Positions 1-8,882 of a stretch of DNA of 64,000 bases are shown here, in pieces. Origin of the DNA: Aalborgiella sp031422495 (GTDB taxonomy: Bacteria; Pseudomonadota; Gammaproteobacteria; Burkholderiales; Burkholderiaceae_C). The notes beneath the pieces were generated by a model. The model saw only the letters and a program-made list of their open reading frames with translations, had not been told where the DNA came from and ran no database searches. Both the position numbers and the translations under genes were made by a program. Position 1 is the first letter of the stretch; each line of letters starts with the position of its first letter. Where the stretch lies: contig JANPLX010000100.1 of NCBI GenBank assembly GCA_031422495.1, forward strand, positions 1 to 64,000, written 5' to 3'.

Positions 1-1082
1 ATGTCGTTGTTCTTGATCACGGTGAGCGTGCCACGCAACATGGTTTCGACAACATCCGCTTGGTGTAGAGCCTCTCGTGCAGCGCATGAAATAGCCAACG
101 ACGGGGTTGATAAAGCTGAGGGATCTAAATGCCGAGGACGAGACATGGCTTTGTCTATATTCGGCGGGAGCAGCTTTTCTATCCTTCTAGACATCACGCC
201 CGTAAAGCCAATGAATACCAGCGCCACTACGGTGTTGAAAACCAAGTGAAAAACAACCACTTGCGTCGCTGCGCCGGTGATGATGCCACTGCTGTATTTC
301 AGCCAAACGCCAATAAATGGTGCAGCAAACAAAATACCTAAAGCTTTGAAAAACAAATTGCCCAAAGGCACTTGGCGTATCGTCACGGCAGAGTTGATGG
401 TCGTCAGCACAGCTAATAACCCACTGCCTAAATTGGCACCCAGTACCAGACCGAGTGCGACGTCCATAGGGATAACTTGCGAAGCTGCAAGCGTAGCGAC
501 TAACAAGACAGTCGCTAAACTTGAGTAAGCTAAACAGGCGATTACGGCACCTACAAGTATTTCAAGAAGTAAATCACTGCTAAGTGATTTCAAAGCCAGT
601 TGCACAACTTCTGATTGCGTTAACACGCGAGTTGATGCACTGATTAAACTCAGAGCTAATAGCATCAAGCCCAGCCCAATCAATATCCGACCCACACGTC
701 CAACAGTGGTGTTTTGTCTAGCAATAAACAACAAAACACCTATGAAAATGAGTAGCGGTGATAACCAGCTCAAATCAAAGTGGAATACCACCGCCATCAA
801 ACTAGTGCCTACATCTGCACCCAGCATCACGGCAAGTGCTGCAGTTAGTGTCACCAAACCTTGTCCCACAAACGCAGACACAATGAGTGCAGTCGCCGTG
901 CTGGACTGCACCACAGCGGTTACGCCCAAACCAGCCAATGCTGCAGTAGCTCGGTTACCCGTTGCCTGAGACAAGATTTGCCTAAGATTTGCACCAAACA
1001 CGCGCAAGATGCCTGTTCGCACAAGTTGTGTTCCCCATACCAACAGCGCGATTGCAGCTAATAAATTTAATAATTGTTTCAT
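1..1082 (-). CDS. Na/Pi cotransporter family protein (partial, runs off the window)
   Basis: Reading the minus strand from an ATG at 1082-1080 gives an open frame to the window edge with no stop, so the C-terminus is missing. The product starts MKQLLNLLAAIALLVWGTQL and is almost entirely hydrophobic helices for about 300 residues. It carries the duplicated Na/Pi-cotransporter signatures: a QSSTAT block near residue 58 and a GANLGSG block in the second half. A more polar stretch then begins (after MSRRIEKLL), matching the point where NptA/YjbB-type proteins continue into a PhoU-like cytoplasmic domain. The family exports or imports inorganic phosphate with sodium at the inner membrane; the direction cannot be told from sequence. 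It is divergent from the acyl-CoA synthetase gene. The family call is confident and the exact substrate is not. Confidence 0.85.
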   Translation of the reverse strand, partial: MKQLLNLLAAIALLVWGTQLVRTGILRVFGANLRQILSQATGNRATAALAGLGVTAVVQSSTATALIVSAFVGQGLVTLTAALAVMLGADVGTSLMAVVFHFDLSWLSPLLIFIGVLLFIARQNTTVGRVGRILIGLGLMLLALSLISASTRVLTQSEVVQLALKSLSSDLLLEILVGAVIACLAYSSLATVLLVATLAASQVIPMDVALGLVLGANLGSGLLAVLTTINSAVTIRQVPLGNLFFKALGILFAAPFIGVWLKYSSGIITGAATQVVVFHLVFNTVVALVFIGFTGVMSRRIEKLLPPNIDKAMSRPRHLDPSALSTPSLAISCAAREALHQADVVETMLRGTLTVIKNND

Positions 1083-1215
1083 CTAACTCCAAACCTAGTC
1101 ATCATCATAACGGGTCGCTGAAGTGACGACATATTGAAAAATATTAAGTTTTTGTGATGGATCTAGACTTTATTGCGTTTATGCTGTTATGAACAAAAAG
1201 CACTATGGAGACGAT

Positions 1216-2904
1216 ATGCTGACAAAAAATAAATTTTGGCCGAAACGCGTACCACGCAGTATCACGCCGCCGCAAACACCGTTGTGGGACAACTTGGCGA
1301 TCAGCGCCAAGCGCTACCCAGACAAAGCTGCCTTGGTGTTTTTTGGTAGCGTGTTGACTTATGCTGAATTGATGCAAAAAGCAGAGCGACTAGCTGCTTA
1401 TTTATCTCAGCTAGGTGTAAAAAAAGGCGACAGAGTTGTGCTGAACATGCAAAATTGCCCGCAGCTCATCATTGCACATTGGGCGATATTGCGGGCCAAT
1501 GCTGTGGTCGTCCCTGTGAACCCGATGAACCGCGCTGAAGAATTAAAGCATTACGTTACTGACCCTGATGCCAAAGTCGCCATCACCACGGGAGATTTGG
1601 CAGCTGAGTTGGTGCTGGCTAACGATGCATTAGAGCCGAGCTTGCGCTTGAATCACCTCATTGTGACTCAATTTACGGATGCATTCGACGCACAAGTCGA
1701 AGGCGAAGACGCACCGCCTACGGCTTGGCGCGATTGGTTATTGACCAAGCATGCATTGCCTCGATTACAGGGTGATGTGGCACATGCTTGGCTGGACGCT
1801 ATAGCTTGTCAAGACAACCCTCCAGAGCTGACCGTCAAACCTGCTGACCTTGCCATCTTACCCTACACCAGCGGCACGACGGGGCTGCCCAAAGGCTGCA
1901 TGCATACACAAGCCAGCATCATGCACAACGCCGTTGCTAGCAATTTATGGGGCAACGGTTCGGCAGAAACCGTGGGCTTGGTCGTTGTGCCGATGTTTCA
2001 TATCACGGGCATGGTCAGCGTGATGCACGGCAGCATTTACAGCGGCGCGACCATGGTGCTGATGCCGCGATGGGACAGAGATCTAGCTGGTCGTTTGATT
2101 TCGCGCTACCAAGTGACGCATTGGACAAACATCCCCACGATGGTGATTGATTTGATGGGCAGCCCAAATTTCGAGAAATTTGATTTGACCAGCTTGGTCA
2201 CCATTGGTGGGGGGGGCGCTGCCATGCCGCAAGCAGTGGCGCAGCGCTTGTTTGACCAATTTGGTTTGCGCTATGTAGAAGGTTATGGTTTGACGGAAAC
2301 AGCTGCACCTTCCCACAGCAACCCACCTGATGCGCCAAAACAGCAGTGCTTAGGCATCCCGTTCATGGGCGTTGATGCACGCGTGATTGACCCAGAAACC
2401 TTGGCTGAAATGCCACAGGGCGAAGCTGGAGAAATCATCATGAATGGACCACAAATATTCTCTGGCTACTGGAAACGACCAGATGCAACAAAGTTGGCTT
2501 TCATCGAGAGAGACGGCAAAAGTTTTTTCCGCTCGGGTGATTTGGGTCGTATCGACGAAGATGGCTACTTCTTTATCACCGATAGGCTCAAACGCATGAT
2601 CAACGCCAGCGGCTTCAAAGTTTGGCCGGCAGAGGTAGAAGCTTTAATGTTCCGCCACCCTGCCATTCAAGAGGCTTGCATCATCAGCACGCAAGATACC
2701 TATCGCGGTGAATCCGTCAAGGCAGTCGTCGTTTTACGTGGTACACATAAGACAACGACCGAACAAGAAATCATCGACTGGTGCAGAGGCAACATGGCCG
2801 TGTATAAAATGCCGCGCACAGTTCAATTCGTCGATGCATTGCCTAAAAGCGGCAGTGGCAAAGTGATGTGGCGGCTGTTGCAGGATGCCGAAAAGGTTAC
2901 TTAA
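1216..2904 (+). CDS. Acyl-CoA synthetase (AMP-forming, fatty-acid CoA ligase family)
   Basis: A 562-residue ANL-superfamily adenylate-forming enzyme that activates a carboxylic acid with ATP and couples it to CoA in the cytoplasm. Visible motifs are the ATP-binding loop YTSGTTGLPKG, the YGLTET adenylate-binding motif, the GDLGRIDEDGYF hinge with DRLKRMI, and a C-terminal GSGKVMWR bearing the catalytic lysine. An in-frame ATG exists at 1189, but GGAG at 1207-1210 is well spaced for the ATG at 1216, so I prefer 1216. Chain length preference cannot be read; long- or medium-chain fatty acids are likely. A run of eight G at 2209-2216 encodes part of the glycine-rich TIGGGGAAM segment. It converges with dadA, 17 bp apart. 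Confidence 0.9.
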   Translation: MLTKNKFWPKRVPRSITPPQTPLWDNLAISAKRYPDKAALVFFGSVLTYAELMQKAERLAAYLSQLGVKKGDRVVLNMQNCPQLIIAHWAILRANAVVVPVNPMNRAEELKHYVTDPDAKVAITTGDLAAELVLANDALEPSLRLNHLIVTQFTDAFDAQVEGEDAPPTAWRDWLLTKHALPRLQGDVAHAWLDAIACQDNPPELTVKPADLAILPYTSGTTGLPKGCMHTQASIMHNAVASNLWGNGSAETVGLVVVPMFHITGMVSVMHGSIYSGATMVLMPRWDRDLAGRLISRYQVTHWTNIPTMVIDLMGSPNFEKFDLTSLVTIGGGGAAMPQAVAQRLFDQFGLRYVEGYGLTETAAPSHSNPPDAPKQQCLGIPFMGVDARVIDPETLAEMPQGEAGEIIMNGPQIFSGYWKRPDATKLAFIERDGKSFFRSGDLGRIDEDGYFFITDRLKRMINASGFKVWPAEVEALMFRHPAIQEACIISTQDTYRGESVKAVVVLRGTHKTTTEQEIIDWCRGNMAVYKMPRTVQFVDALPKSGSGKVMWRLLQDAEKVT

Positions 2905-2921
2905 CTCTAAGGTTTTAGATT

Positions 2922-4187
2922 TCAAGTTTGAAATGCAAAATCCACCTCAGGCGCTAAGCCGCTGATGATGCGGGCAATCGATTTTCCGGAACCACAAGCG
3001 TGGGTCCATCCCAACGTGCCGTGGCCTGTGTTGAGGTAAAAATTGCTGAGTTTGGTTTTGCCGATCAAAGGTACATTGGAAGGCGTGGCTGGTCGTAAAC
3101 CGGTCCAAAATTGGGCTTGCTCTGCATCGCCAGCGCCTGGAAAGAGCTGCTCTACACGTTTCACGATCGCTTCGCAGCGAACGCGGTTTAAATATCGGTC
3201 ATAGCCATTGAGTTCCGCCGTTCCCGCGATGCGTATTGTGTCGCCCGCAGGCGTGGTATAGCGCGAAAACACCAATTTGTACTCATCGTCAGTCAAAGAC
3301 ACTTGATAGGCCTTGGCAGCATCGACGACTGGCATGGTGACTGAGTAGCCTTTGGCCGGGTAAATGGGTAGGTTGATGCCCAACGGTGCGGCATAAATGG
3401 GGCTCATAGAGCCCATCGCCATCACATAGGCATCAGCGCGAACGCGTTGAAACCGACCTTCGCTGTCAGTCGCTTCGACATGGTCAATCGCGCCACCTGC
3501 TTCACGTAGCGCGGTAACTGTGTGGCTCATCAAAAACTTGACGCCAGCGTTTTGGCACAACTTCACCAGTTCACGCGCAAATAAATTAGCATCGCCAGAT
3601 TCGTCTTCCGCAGTATAGGTTGCACCGGCTAACTGGGGGCGAATGTGTTGCAGGGAAGGCTCAAGGCGAACTGCTTCGTCTGCAGAGATGACTTGCCGCT
3701 CACAACCCAAAGAACGCATGAGTTCAGCGGGTTTCAATGCACCGTCAAATTCTTTTTGCGTCGTATAAAAATGCAAAATACCCTGTGTCCGCTGGGCGTA
3801 GCTCAAGCCCGTGTCGCGTCGCAGCGCTTGCAACATGTCGCGGCTATACGTGCCTAATCGCACAATTTGTTCAATGTTATGACGGGTACGCGCAGGGGTG
3901 CATTCACGCAAAAACTGCAATCCCCACAGCCATTGGCGCATGTCTGCGCGAATTCTGAAGAGTAAAGGTGCGTCCTCTTTGCCCAACCACTGCAACACTT
4001 TGAGCGGTGCACTCGGATTCGCCCAAGGCTCAGCATGGCTCACTGATATTTGACCGCCATTGGCAAAGCTGGTTTCCGCAGCGGGTGAAGCTTGCCGGTC
4101 TATGACGGTGACCTCATGACCCAACTGAGAAAGATAATAGGCAGAGCTGACGCCAAGCAAACCGCTACCGAGTACTAAAACACGCAT
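2922..4187 (-). CDS. dadA: D-amino-acid dehydrogenase, FAD-dependent
   Basis: A 421-residue DAO-fold flavoprotein. The N-terminal dinucleotide-binding motif (VLGSGLLGVSSAYYL) is followed by the acidic ribose-binding residue in VTVIDR. The C-terminus has the FAD-contacting GLRPATPSNVPLIG and NTGHGTLGWTHACGSG segments typical of DadA. It oxidises D-amino acids to 2-oxo acids plus ammonium and passes electrons to the respiratory chain at the inner membrane. Its leader contains a tandem glycine riboswitch (4293-4532) and a copy of the dispersed repeat (4207-4250), so expression is predicted to respond to glycine. That suggests glycine or a glycine-linked D-amino acid as the physiological substrate (inference). 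No alanine racemase gene lies beside it here. Confidence 0.9.
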   Translation of the reverse strand: MRVLVLGSGLLGVSSAYYLSQLGHEVTVIDRQASPAAETSFANGGQISVSHAEPWANPSAPLKVLQWLGKEDAPLLFRIRADMRQWLWGLQFLRECTPARTRHNIEQIVRLGTYSRDMLQALRRDTGLSYAQRTQGILHFYTTQKEFDGALKPAELMRSLGCERQVISADEAVRLEPSLQHIRPQLAGATYTAEDESGDANLFARELVKLCQNAGVKFLMSHTVTALREAGGAIDHVEATDSEGRFQRVRADAYVMAMGSMSPIYAAPLGINLPIYPAKGYSVTMPVVDAAKAYQVSLTDDEYKLVFSRYTTPAGDTIRIAGTAELNGYDRYLNRVRCEAIVKRVEQLFPGAGDAEQAQFWTGLRPATPSNVPLIGKTKLSNFYLNTGHGTLGWTHACGSGKSIARIISGLAPEVDFAFQT

Positions 4188-4206
4188 TTTTGACCTTTTT
4201 ATGGAT

Positions 4207-4250
4207 GCAGCCGGCGATTTTATTGTCTAAGTAGCTATAAAAATAATAGC
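4207..4250 (-). repeat. Dispersed palindromic element, copy in the dadA leader
   Basis: Reverse-orientation copy of the element found across this window. On the minus strand it reads as a GCTAT...ATAGC core (a five-base stem around a T-rich loop), then a spacer, then AATAAAATCGCCGGCT. It lies between the riboswitch and the dadA start codon, 19 bp upstream of the ATG, and so would be part of the dadA leader RNA. Confidence 0.75.
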
Positions 4251-4292
4251 AAAAAACTATAGGAAAAAACAAACGTACGCATGCTGCTGTGC

Positions 4293-4532
4293 CGCTCCCC
4301 CTGTCCTTGGTACCTGAGAGATTCACAGAGAGCCAGTTGGCATTCTGTTTGCTCCTTCGGTGCAAGTCATGCGTTAACACTGATCGGTGATGACGCTACT
4401 TGGCTCTCCAGACGGCTTTTAAAAAGGTGCAGTACATCACCCAAAATTGACGTAGGTCAATTTTATGGATACCTGAGCGTTCATGGGAGTTTGCGCCTTC
4501 GGTGGCATAGTTAGACTATGCTCTCTCCTGCA
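4293..4532 (-). promoter_or_regulatory. Tandem glycine riboswitch
   Basis: Read on the minus strand, the region holds two consecutive glycine aptamers. Each has the conserved CACCGAAGG box (reverse complement at 4354-4362 and 4496-4504) followed by a CTCAGGTA box (4311-4319 and 4470-4477). The second aptamer closes with CCAAGGACAGGGGGAGC. Aptamer 1 spans about 4410-4532 and aptamer 2 about 4293-4409. Aptamer 1 carries an extra perfect hairpin, AAAATTGAC/GTCAATTTT around CTAC, at about 4443-4464. This architecture is the known cooperative glycine sensor, usually controlling gcvTHP. Here the downstream gene is dadA. The expression platform would lie in 4188-4292, where I see no classical terminator, so translational control is possible. 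Confidence 0.93.
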
Positions 4533-4586
4533 AAATCAATTGTAGTATAAATTTAGACGTTGAAATAATAAACAAAAGGAATGAAT

Positions 4587-5606
4587 ATGTTTGAAACCGT
4601 CATAGCTGGCAGCTTGCCAAAACCCGCTTGGTTGTCTGAAACACAAAAACTCTGGCCACAGTGGAAATCTGAAGGTGCAGAACTGGCTCAAGCCAAAATA
4701 GATGCCACGCTGCTGTGGATCAAAGCGCAAGAAGATGCGGGCCTGGACATCATTGGCGACGGTGAGCAATCACGCCAACACTTCGTACACGGCTTTTTAG
4801 AGCAAGTAGAAGGCATTGATTTTGAGCACAAAGTGACCATGGGCATACGTAACAACCGCTACGACGCCCAAGTGCCACAAGTAGTGTCCGCACTTAAGCT
4901 CAAGGGGCGCGTGCATGAAGTTGAAGCTGGAATTTTGCGTGCGCACACCAAGAAAAAAATCAAATTCACATTGCCTGGCCCAATGACGATTGTGGATACG
5001 GTTGCCGACAAGTTTTATGGTGACCGTGTGGTCATGGCGATGGCGTTTGCCGATTTGTTGAACCAAGAAGCACGCGCACTGCAAGCGCAAGGCGTGGACA
5101 TCATTCAGTTCGATGAGCCAGCGTTTAACGTTTACATGCAAGACGCCGCCGACTGGGGTGTCGCAGCCGTCGAGCGTGCCGCTGCTGGCTTGACATGTAC
5201 AACGGCAGTGCACATTTGCTATGGCTACGGCATCAAAGCCAATGACGATTGGAAAAAAACACTGGGTGATGAGTGGAACCAGTACGAATTGGTACTACCC
5301 GTTTTGGCTAAAAGCAGCATCAAACAAGTCAGTTTAGAGAGCTACCAGTCGCACGTCCCAGCACATTTGATGGCTTTGCTAGCAGGCAAAGACGTGATGG
5401 TGGGTGTGATTGATGTTGCCAGTGACACCATTGAAACGCCTGAGCAAATTGCCGACACCATTGGCCGCGCCCTGCAGTTTGTGCCAAAAAACAAGTTGTT
5501 CCCCTGCACCAATTGCGGCTTAGCGCCCATGAGCCGTGAAGTGGCTATCAAAAAGCTTGAGGCTTTGGCGCAAGGTGCTGCTTTGGCGCGAACACGTTTT
5601 GCTTGA
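4587..5606 (+). CDS. Core-type cobalamin-independent methionine synthase (MesD-like)
   Basis: A 339-residue TIM-barrel protein corresponding to only the catalytic C-terminal half of MetE (full MetE is about 750 residues). Zinc-ligand motifs are present: the His/Cys pair in VHICYGYG, a downstream Glu, and Cys in PCTNCGLAP. The substrate-binding DGEQSRQHF and FDEPAFNVY segments are also visible. Because it lacks the N-terminal folate-binding domain, it probably does not use 5-methyl-THF polyglutamate directly. It resembles the MesD group of short methionine synthases, whose known partner is a DUF1852 protein (MesX); none is adjacent here. AAGGA at 4576-4580 fits ATG 4587 better than ATG 4581, which it abuts. 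It is divergent from the glycine riboswitch, with about 50 bp between them. Confidence 0.8.
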   Translation: MFETVIAGSLPKPAWLSETQKLWPQWKSEGAELAQAKIDATLLWIKAQEDAGLDIIGDGEQSRQHFVHGFLEQVEGIDFEHKVTMGIRNNRYDAQVPQVVSALKLKGRVHEVEAGILRAHTKKKIKFTLPGPMTIVDTVADKFYGDRVVMAMAFADLLNQEARALQAQGVDIIQFDEPAFNVYMQDAADWGVAAVERAAAGLTCTTAVHICYGYGIKANDDWKKTLGDEWNQYELVLPVLAKSSIKQVSLESYQSHVPAHLMALLAGKDVMVGVIDVASDTIETPEQIADTIGRALQFVPKNKLFPCTNCGLAPMSREVAIKKLEALAQGAALARTRFA

Positions 5607-5635
5607 GTTTGAGCTCGATAGATTAGGATTATTTT

Positions 5636-6793
5636 ATGCACGAAGATAGAAAAGCGCGTTTACTAGCCACTCTGCAACGTGAAATCGACAGTGGTCGCTT
5701 GCCCGGTGCAGTGGTCATGTTGTCACGTCATGGCAAAGTGGAGCTGTTTGAAAGTCTGGGTCAACAAAATCCAAATGACGGTTCAACAATGGCGTTAGAT
5801 TCGATCTTTCGCATTTACTCGATGACCAAACCTATCGTCTCTGTCGCCATCATGATGCTGATGGAGCAGGGCAAGCTGTTGCTGAGCGACAATGTGGGCA
5901 AGTATTTGCCGGAATATGCGAAACAACAGCTTACTATTGAGGTTGGCGGCCAGGTGAACTACGTCGCTGTCAAGTCAGCTACGGTGCAAGATTTGCTACG
6001 ACATACTGCAGGTTTAACGTATGAATTTTTGGGTAACTCAGCAGCTCAAAAAGCCTACCGCGCTGCCAAAATTAGTATGGCATTGCGTGACTATAGTAAT
6101 GCTGAATTTTCTAAGCTCCTAGCCGCGCAACCCCTTCAGTACGAACCTGGCACAATGTGGGAATACAGCCGAGCCACGGATGTTTTGGGCGCATTGGTTG
6201 AAGTTGTTAGCGGGCAAACACTTGGAAGTTTCCTGAACGAGCAAGTTTTCAAGCCGTTAAAAATGCTAGAGACTGCATTTAGTGTGCCCGAAGACAAACA
6301 CCACCGCATCGCTGAGCCTTTCACCAAAGACCCAGATGGTGGTATTCAGCTGAAACTGATCAATATCCAAGACCCACCGAAGTTTGAATCGGGCGGCGGC
6401 GGATTAGTGTCTACTGCGCATGACTACGCAAGGTTTTTGCAGTTCATGCTCAACAAAGGTGATCTGGATAGCGTGCGACTTTTGAGTAGTCATACGGTTG
6501 ATTTCATGACTGCCGACCATTTGGGCGATTTGCCCATCAGTACCGCTAGCGCAGGCACGCTGTTGCCACCTGGGCATGGTTTTGGCTTAGGCTTTGCGGT
6601 GCGTAAAGAAACGGGCATCTGCACCGTGCTGGGTTCTGCAGGTGTGTACTACTGGGGCGGTATTGCTGGAACGACGTTTTTTGTCGATCCAAAACTTGAT
6701 ATGTTTGCGATGATGTTGATTCAAGCGCCGAATCAGCGCGATTATTATCGTCCGCTGTTCAGAAACTTGGTTTACGCGGCACTAGAGCCTTAA
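5636..6793 (+). CDS. Serine hydrolase, class C beta-lactamase/esterase family
   Basis: A 385-residue protein of the beta-lactamase/transpeptidase-like fold. The nucleophile motif SMTK (near residue 62, in RIYSMTKPIVS) gives the Ser-x-x-Lys pair. The tyrosine motif appears as YSR in MWEYSRATD rather than the YxN of true AmpC, and the third motif region reads HGFGLGF. No signal peptide is evident, so it is more likely a cytoplasmic esterase of the EstB type than a secreted beta-lactamase. AGGA lies eight bases before the ATG. It follows the methionine synthase by 29 bp and could be cotranscribed. The substrate is unknown. Confidence 0.85.
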   Translation: MHEDRKARLLATLQREIDSGRLPGAVVMLSRHGKVELFESLGQQNPNDGSTMALDSIFRIYSMTKPIVSVAIMMLMEQGKLLLSDNVGKYLPEYAKQQLTIEVGGQVNYVAVKSATVQDLLRHTAGLTYEFLGNSAAQKAYRAAKISMALRDYSNAEFSKLLAAQPLQYEPGTMWEYSRATDVLGALVEVVSGQTLGSFLNEQVFKPLKMLETAFSVPEDKHHRIAEPFTKDPDGGIQLKLINIQDPPKFESGGGGLVSTAHDYARFLQFMLNKGDLDSVRLLSSHTVDFMTADHLGDLPISTASAGTLLPPGHGFGLGFAVRKETGICTVLGSAGVYYWGGIAGTTFFVDPKLDMFAMMLIQAPNQRDYYRPLFRNLVYAALEP

Positions 6794-6812
6794 AAATTAG
6801 GTAGTTATGGTT

Positions 6813-6856
6813 CTAGCCGGTGTATTAATTGATTAAGTAGCTATCATAAATATAGC
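6813..6856 (-). repeat. Dispersed palindromic element, intergenic copy
   Basis: Reverse-orientation copy between two convergent genes. On the plus strand it starts CTAGCCGGTGTATTAATTG and ends in a GCTAT-CATAAAT-ATAGC palindromic core. It starts 20 bp after the hydrolase stop codon. Confidence 0.8.
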
Positions 6857-6866
6857 TTGATAAAAA

Positions 6867-7910
6867 CTACTCTTTCGCTACTTGCAGCACCAATTTACCA
6901 AAGTTACTGCCATTAAAGAGGTTGATTAAAGTCTCTGGGAAGGTGTCCAACCCTACGACCACATCTTCTTTGCTCTTCATGCGACCATCTTTCAAATAGC
7001 CTGCCATTTCAGCAATTGCCAAGTGGTAACGTGGCGCATAGTCAAACACCACAATGCCTTCCATACGGGCGCGGTTGACCAGCAGGCTGAGGTAGTTTTT
7101 TGGCCCTTGAATAGCCGTTGTGTTGTTGTACTGGCTTATCGCGCCGCATATGATGATGCGTGCTTTCATGTTGATGCGAGTTAGCACGGTGTCCAGAATT
7201 TCGCCTCCGACATTGTCAAAATAAATGTCGACGCCTTTGGGGCAGTGTTCTTTGAGACCGTCTTTGACTGCGCTTGGTCCTGATTTGTAGTCGATGCAAG
7301 CATCAAAACCAAGCTCATTCACCACCCAGTCGCATTTCGCTTTGCCGCCTGCAATGCCGACAACTCGGCAGCCCTTGATTTTGGCCATTTGACCGACGGT
7401 TTGGCCTACCGCACCCGCTGCGCCTGATACAACAACAGTTTCACCCGCTTTGGGTTGCCCCGCGTCCATCAAGCCAAAATAACCGGTCATGCCAGGCATG
7501 CCCAGAACATTGAGCCATTGGTTAACAGTACCGACGTTTAAGTCGATTTTGACAATACCACTTCGTTTGATTTGATCTGCTGGTACTTGCAAATATTCTT
7601 GTACGCCCAAGCCAGCGTTGACATAATCGCCCACTGCAAAGTCTTTATTTTTTGAAGCGATGACGCGACCCACACCACCAGCTCGCATGACTTCACCAAT
7701 GCCGACAGGTGGAATGTAACTTTTACCTTCGTTCATCCAACCGCGCATGGCGGGATCGAGTGACAGCGATAAAGTTTTGACTACCACGCCGCCGTCTTGT
7801 GGCTCTGCGATGGCTTCCTGTGTGAAGCTCCAGCCTTCACGGGTGGGCAAGCCTACGGGACGTACAGCTAGGCGAATTTGGTGGTTAACTAGGGTGCTAA
7901 TCGTTGACAT
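6867..7910 (-). CDS. NADP-dependent oxidoreductase, MDR superfamily (CurA/leukotriene B4 12-hydroxydehydrogenase-like)
   Basis: A 347-residue zinc-independent medium-chain dehydrogenase/reductase. The Rossmann motif reads SGAAGAVGQTVGQMAKIKG near residue 155, and MTGYFGLMDAG just before it is typical of the prostaglandin reductase/CurA group. Members reduce the double bond of alpha,beta-unsaturated ketones and aldehydes with NADPH. The zinc-ligand cysteines of alcohol dehydrogenases are absent. It lies 27 bp downstream of argF on the same strand, but a functional link with arginine synthesis is not obvious. The physiological substrate is unknown; detoxification of reactive carbonyls is the usual inference. 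Confidence 0.88.
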   Translation of the reverse strand: MSTISTLVNHQIRLAVRPVGLPTREGWSFTQEAIAEPQDGGVVVKTLSLSLDPAMRGWMNEGKSYIPPVGIGEVMRAGGVGRVIASKNKDFAVGDYVNAGLGVQEYLQVPADQIKRSGIVKIDLNVGTVNQWLNVLGMPGMTGYFGLMDAGQPKAGETVVVSGAAGAVGQTVGQMAKIKGCRVVGIAGGKAKCDWVVNELGFDACIDYKSGPSAVKDGLKEHCPKGVDIYFDNVGGEILDTVLTRINMKARIIICGAISQYNNTTAIQGPKNYLSLLVNRARMEGIVVFDYAPRYHLAIAEMAGYLKDGRMKSKEDVVVGLDTFPETLINLFNGSNFGKLVLQVAKE

Positions 7911-7937
7911 GGTGCAAATCTTTCAAAAGGAAAAAAA

Positions 7938-8882
7938 TTAGGTTATCTTACCTAACAACAAGTATTCCATCAATGCTTTTTGTGCATGAAGACGGTTCTC
8001 AGCTTCCTCCCAAACCACGGATTGTGGACCGTCAATGACTTCAGCTTCCACTTCTTCGCCACGGTGCGCGGGCAGGCAGTGCATGAACAGGGCGTCAGGT
8101 TTAGCGGCGCGCATCATGTCAGTATCTACACACCAATCAGCAAACGCTTTTTTACGCGCTTCGTTTTCAGCCTCAAAGCCCATGCTGGTCCATACGTCAG
8201 TGGTGACCAAATCTGCCCCTTCACACGCTTGCATCGGGTCTTTGAAAACTTTATAGCTGTCTGTCGAGCGCAGTCCTGCAATGTCTTGGTCTACTCCGTA
8301 ACCACTTGGGGTGCTGATGTGAACTTTGAAGCCTAAAATCTCGCTAGCTTGTAGCCATGTGTTGGCCATGTTGTTGCCGTCGCCCACCCAGGCTACAGTT
8401 TTACCTAAAATTGAGCCACGGTGTTCAATGAAAGTAAAAATATCAGCCAAGATTTGGCAGGGATGAAATTCGTTGGTCAAGCCGTTGATCACGGGAACGC
8501 GTGAATGCGCTGCAAAGCTATCAATTTTGGTTTGCTCAAAAGTGCGAATCATCACCAAATCAACCATGCGGCTGATCACTTTGGCGCTGTCCTCAATCGG
8601 CTCGGCACGACCCAGTTGGCTGCCATCGGTTGTCAAATGCACTACTGAGCCGCCCAGTTGGTACATGCCTGCTTCAAAGCTCACACGGGTGCGGGTCGAG
8701 GCTTTTTCAAATATCATAGCCAGAGTACGATCAGCTAGGGGCTGGTGCTTTTCGTAAGCTTTGAATTTTTTCTTGATCAGCGCTGCACGCTCAAAAATGT
8801 ACGCGTACTCAGCCGCCGTCAAGTCGCTGAATTGCAGGTAATGTTTGATAGCTTTGGTGCTGATTGGCGTATTTGTACTCAT
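7938..8882 (-). CDS. argF: Ornithine carbamoyltransferase
   Basis: A 314-residue enzyme joining carbamoyl phosphate and ornithine into citrulline in arginine biosynthesis. The carbamoyl-phosphate site STRTR, the HPCQ motif, and the ornithine-site motif HCLPAHRGEE are all present, and the length is standard. Its ATG overlaps the argD stop by 4 bp (ATGA), showing tight translational coupling with the upstream gene in the argD-argF order. Specificity for ornithine rather than aspartate is supported by the HCLPAHRG motif. Confidence 0.97.
   Translation of the reverse strand: MSTNTPISTKAIKHYLQFSDLTAAEYAYIFERAALIKKKFKAYEKHQPLADRTLAMIFEKASTRTRVSFEAGMYQLGGSVVHLTTDGSQLGRAEPIEDSAKVISRMVDLVMIRTFEQTKIDSFAAHSRVPVINGLTNEFHPCQILADIFTFIEHRGSILGKTVAWVGDGNNMANTWLQASEILGFKVHISTPSGYGVDQDIAGLRSTDSYKVFKDPMQACEGADLVTTDVWTSMGFEAENEARKKAFADWCVDTDMMRAAKPDALFMHCLPAHRGEEVEAEVIDGPQSVVWEEAENRLHAQKALMEYLLLGKIT

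Noticed and set aside
2928..2943. Palindrome ATTTCAAGTTTGAAAT between the acyl-CoA synthetase and dadA
   Set aside because: Only a two-base loop and no T-run; not a credible terminator.
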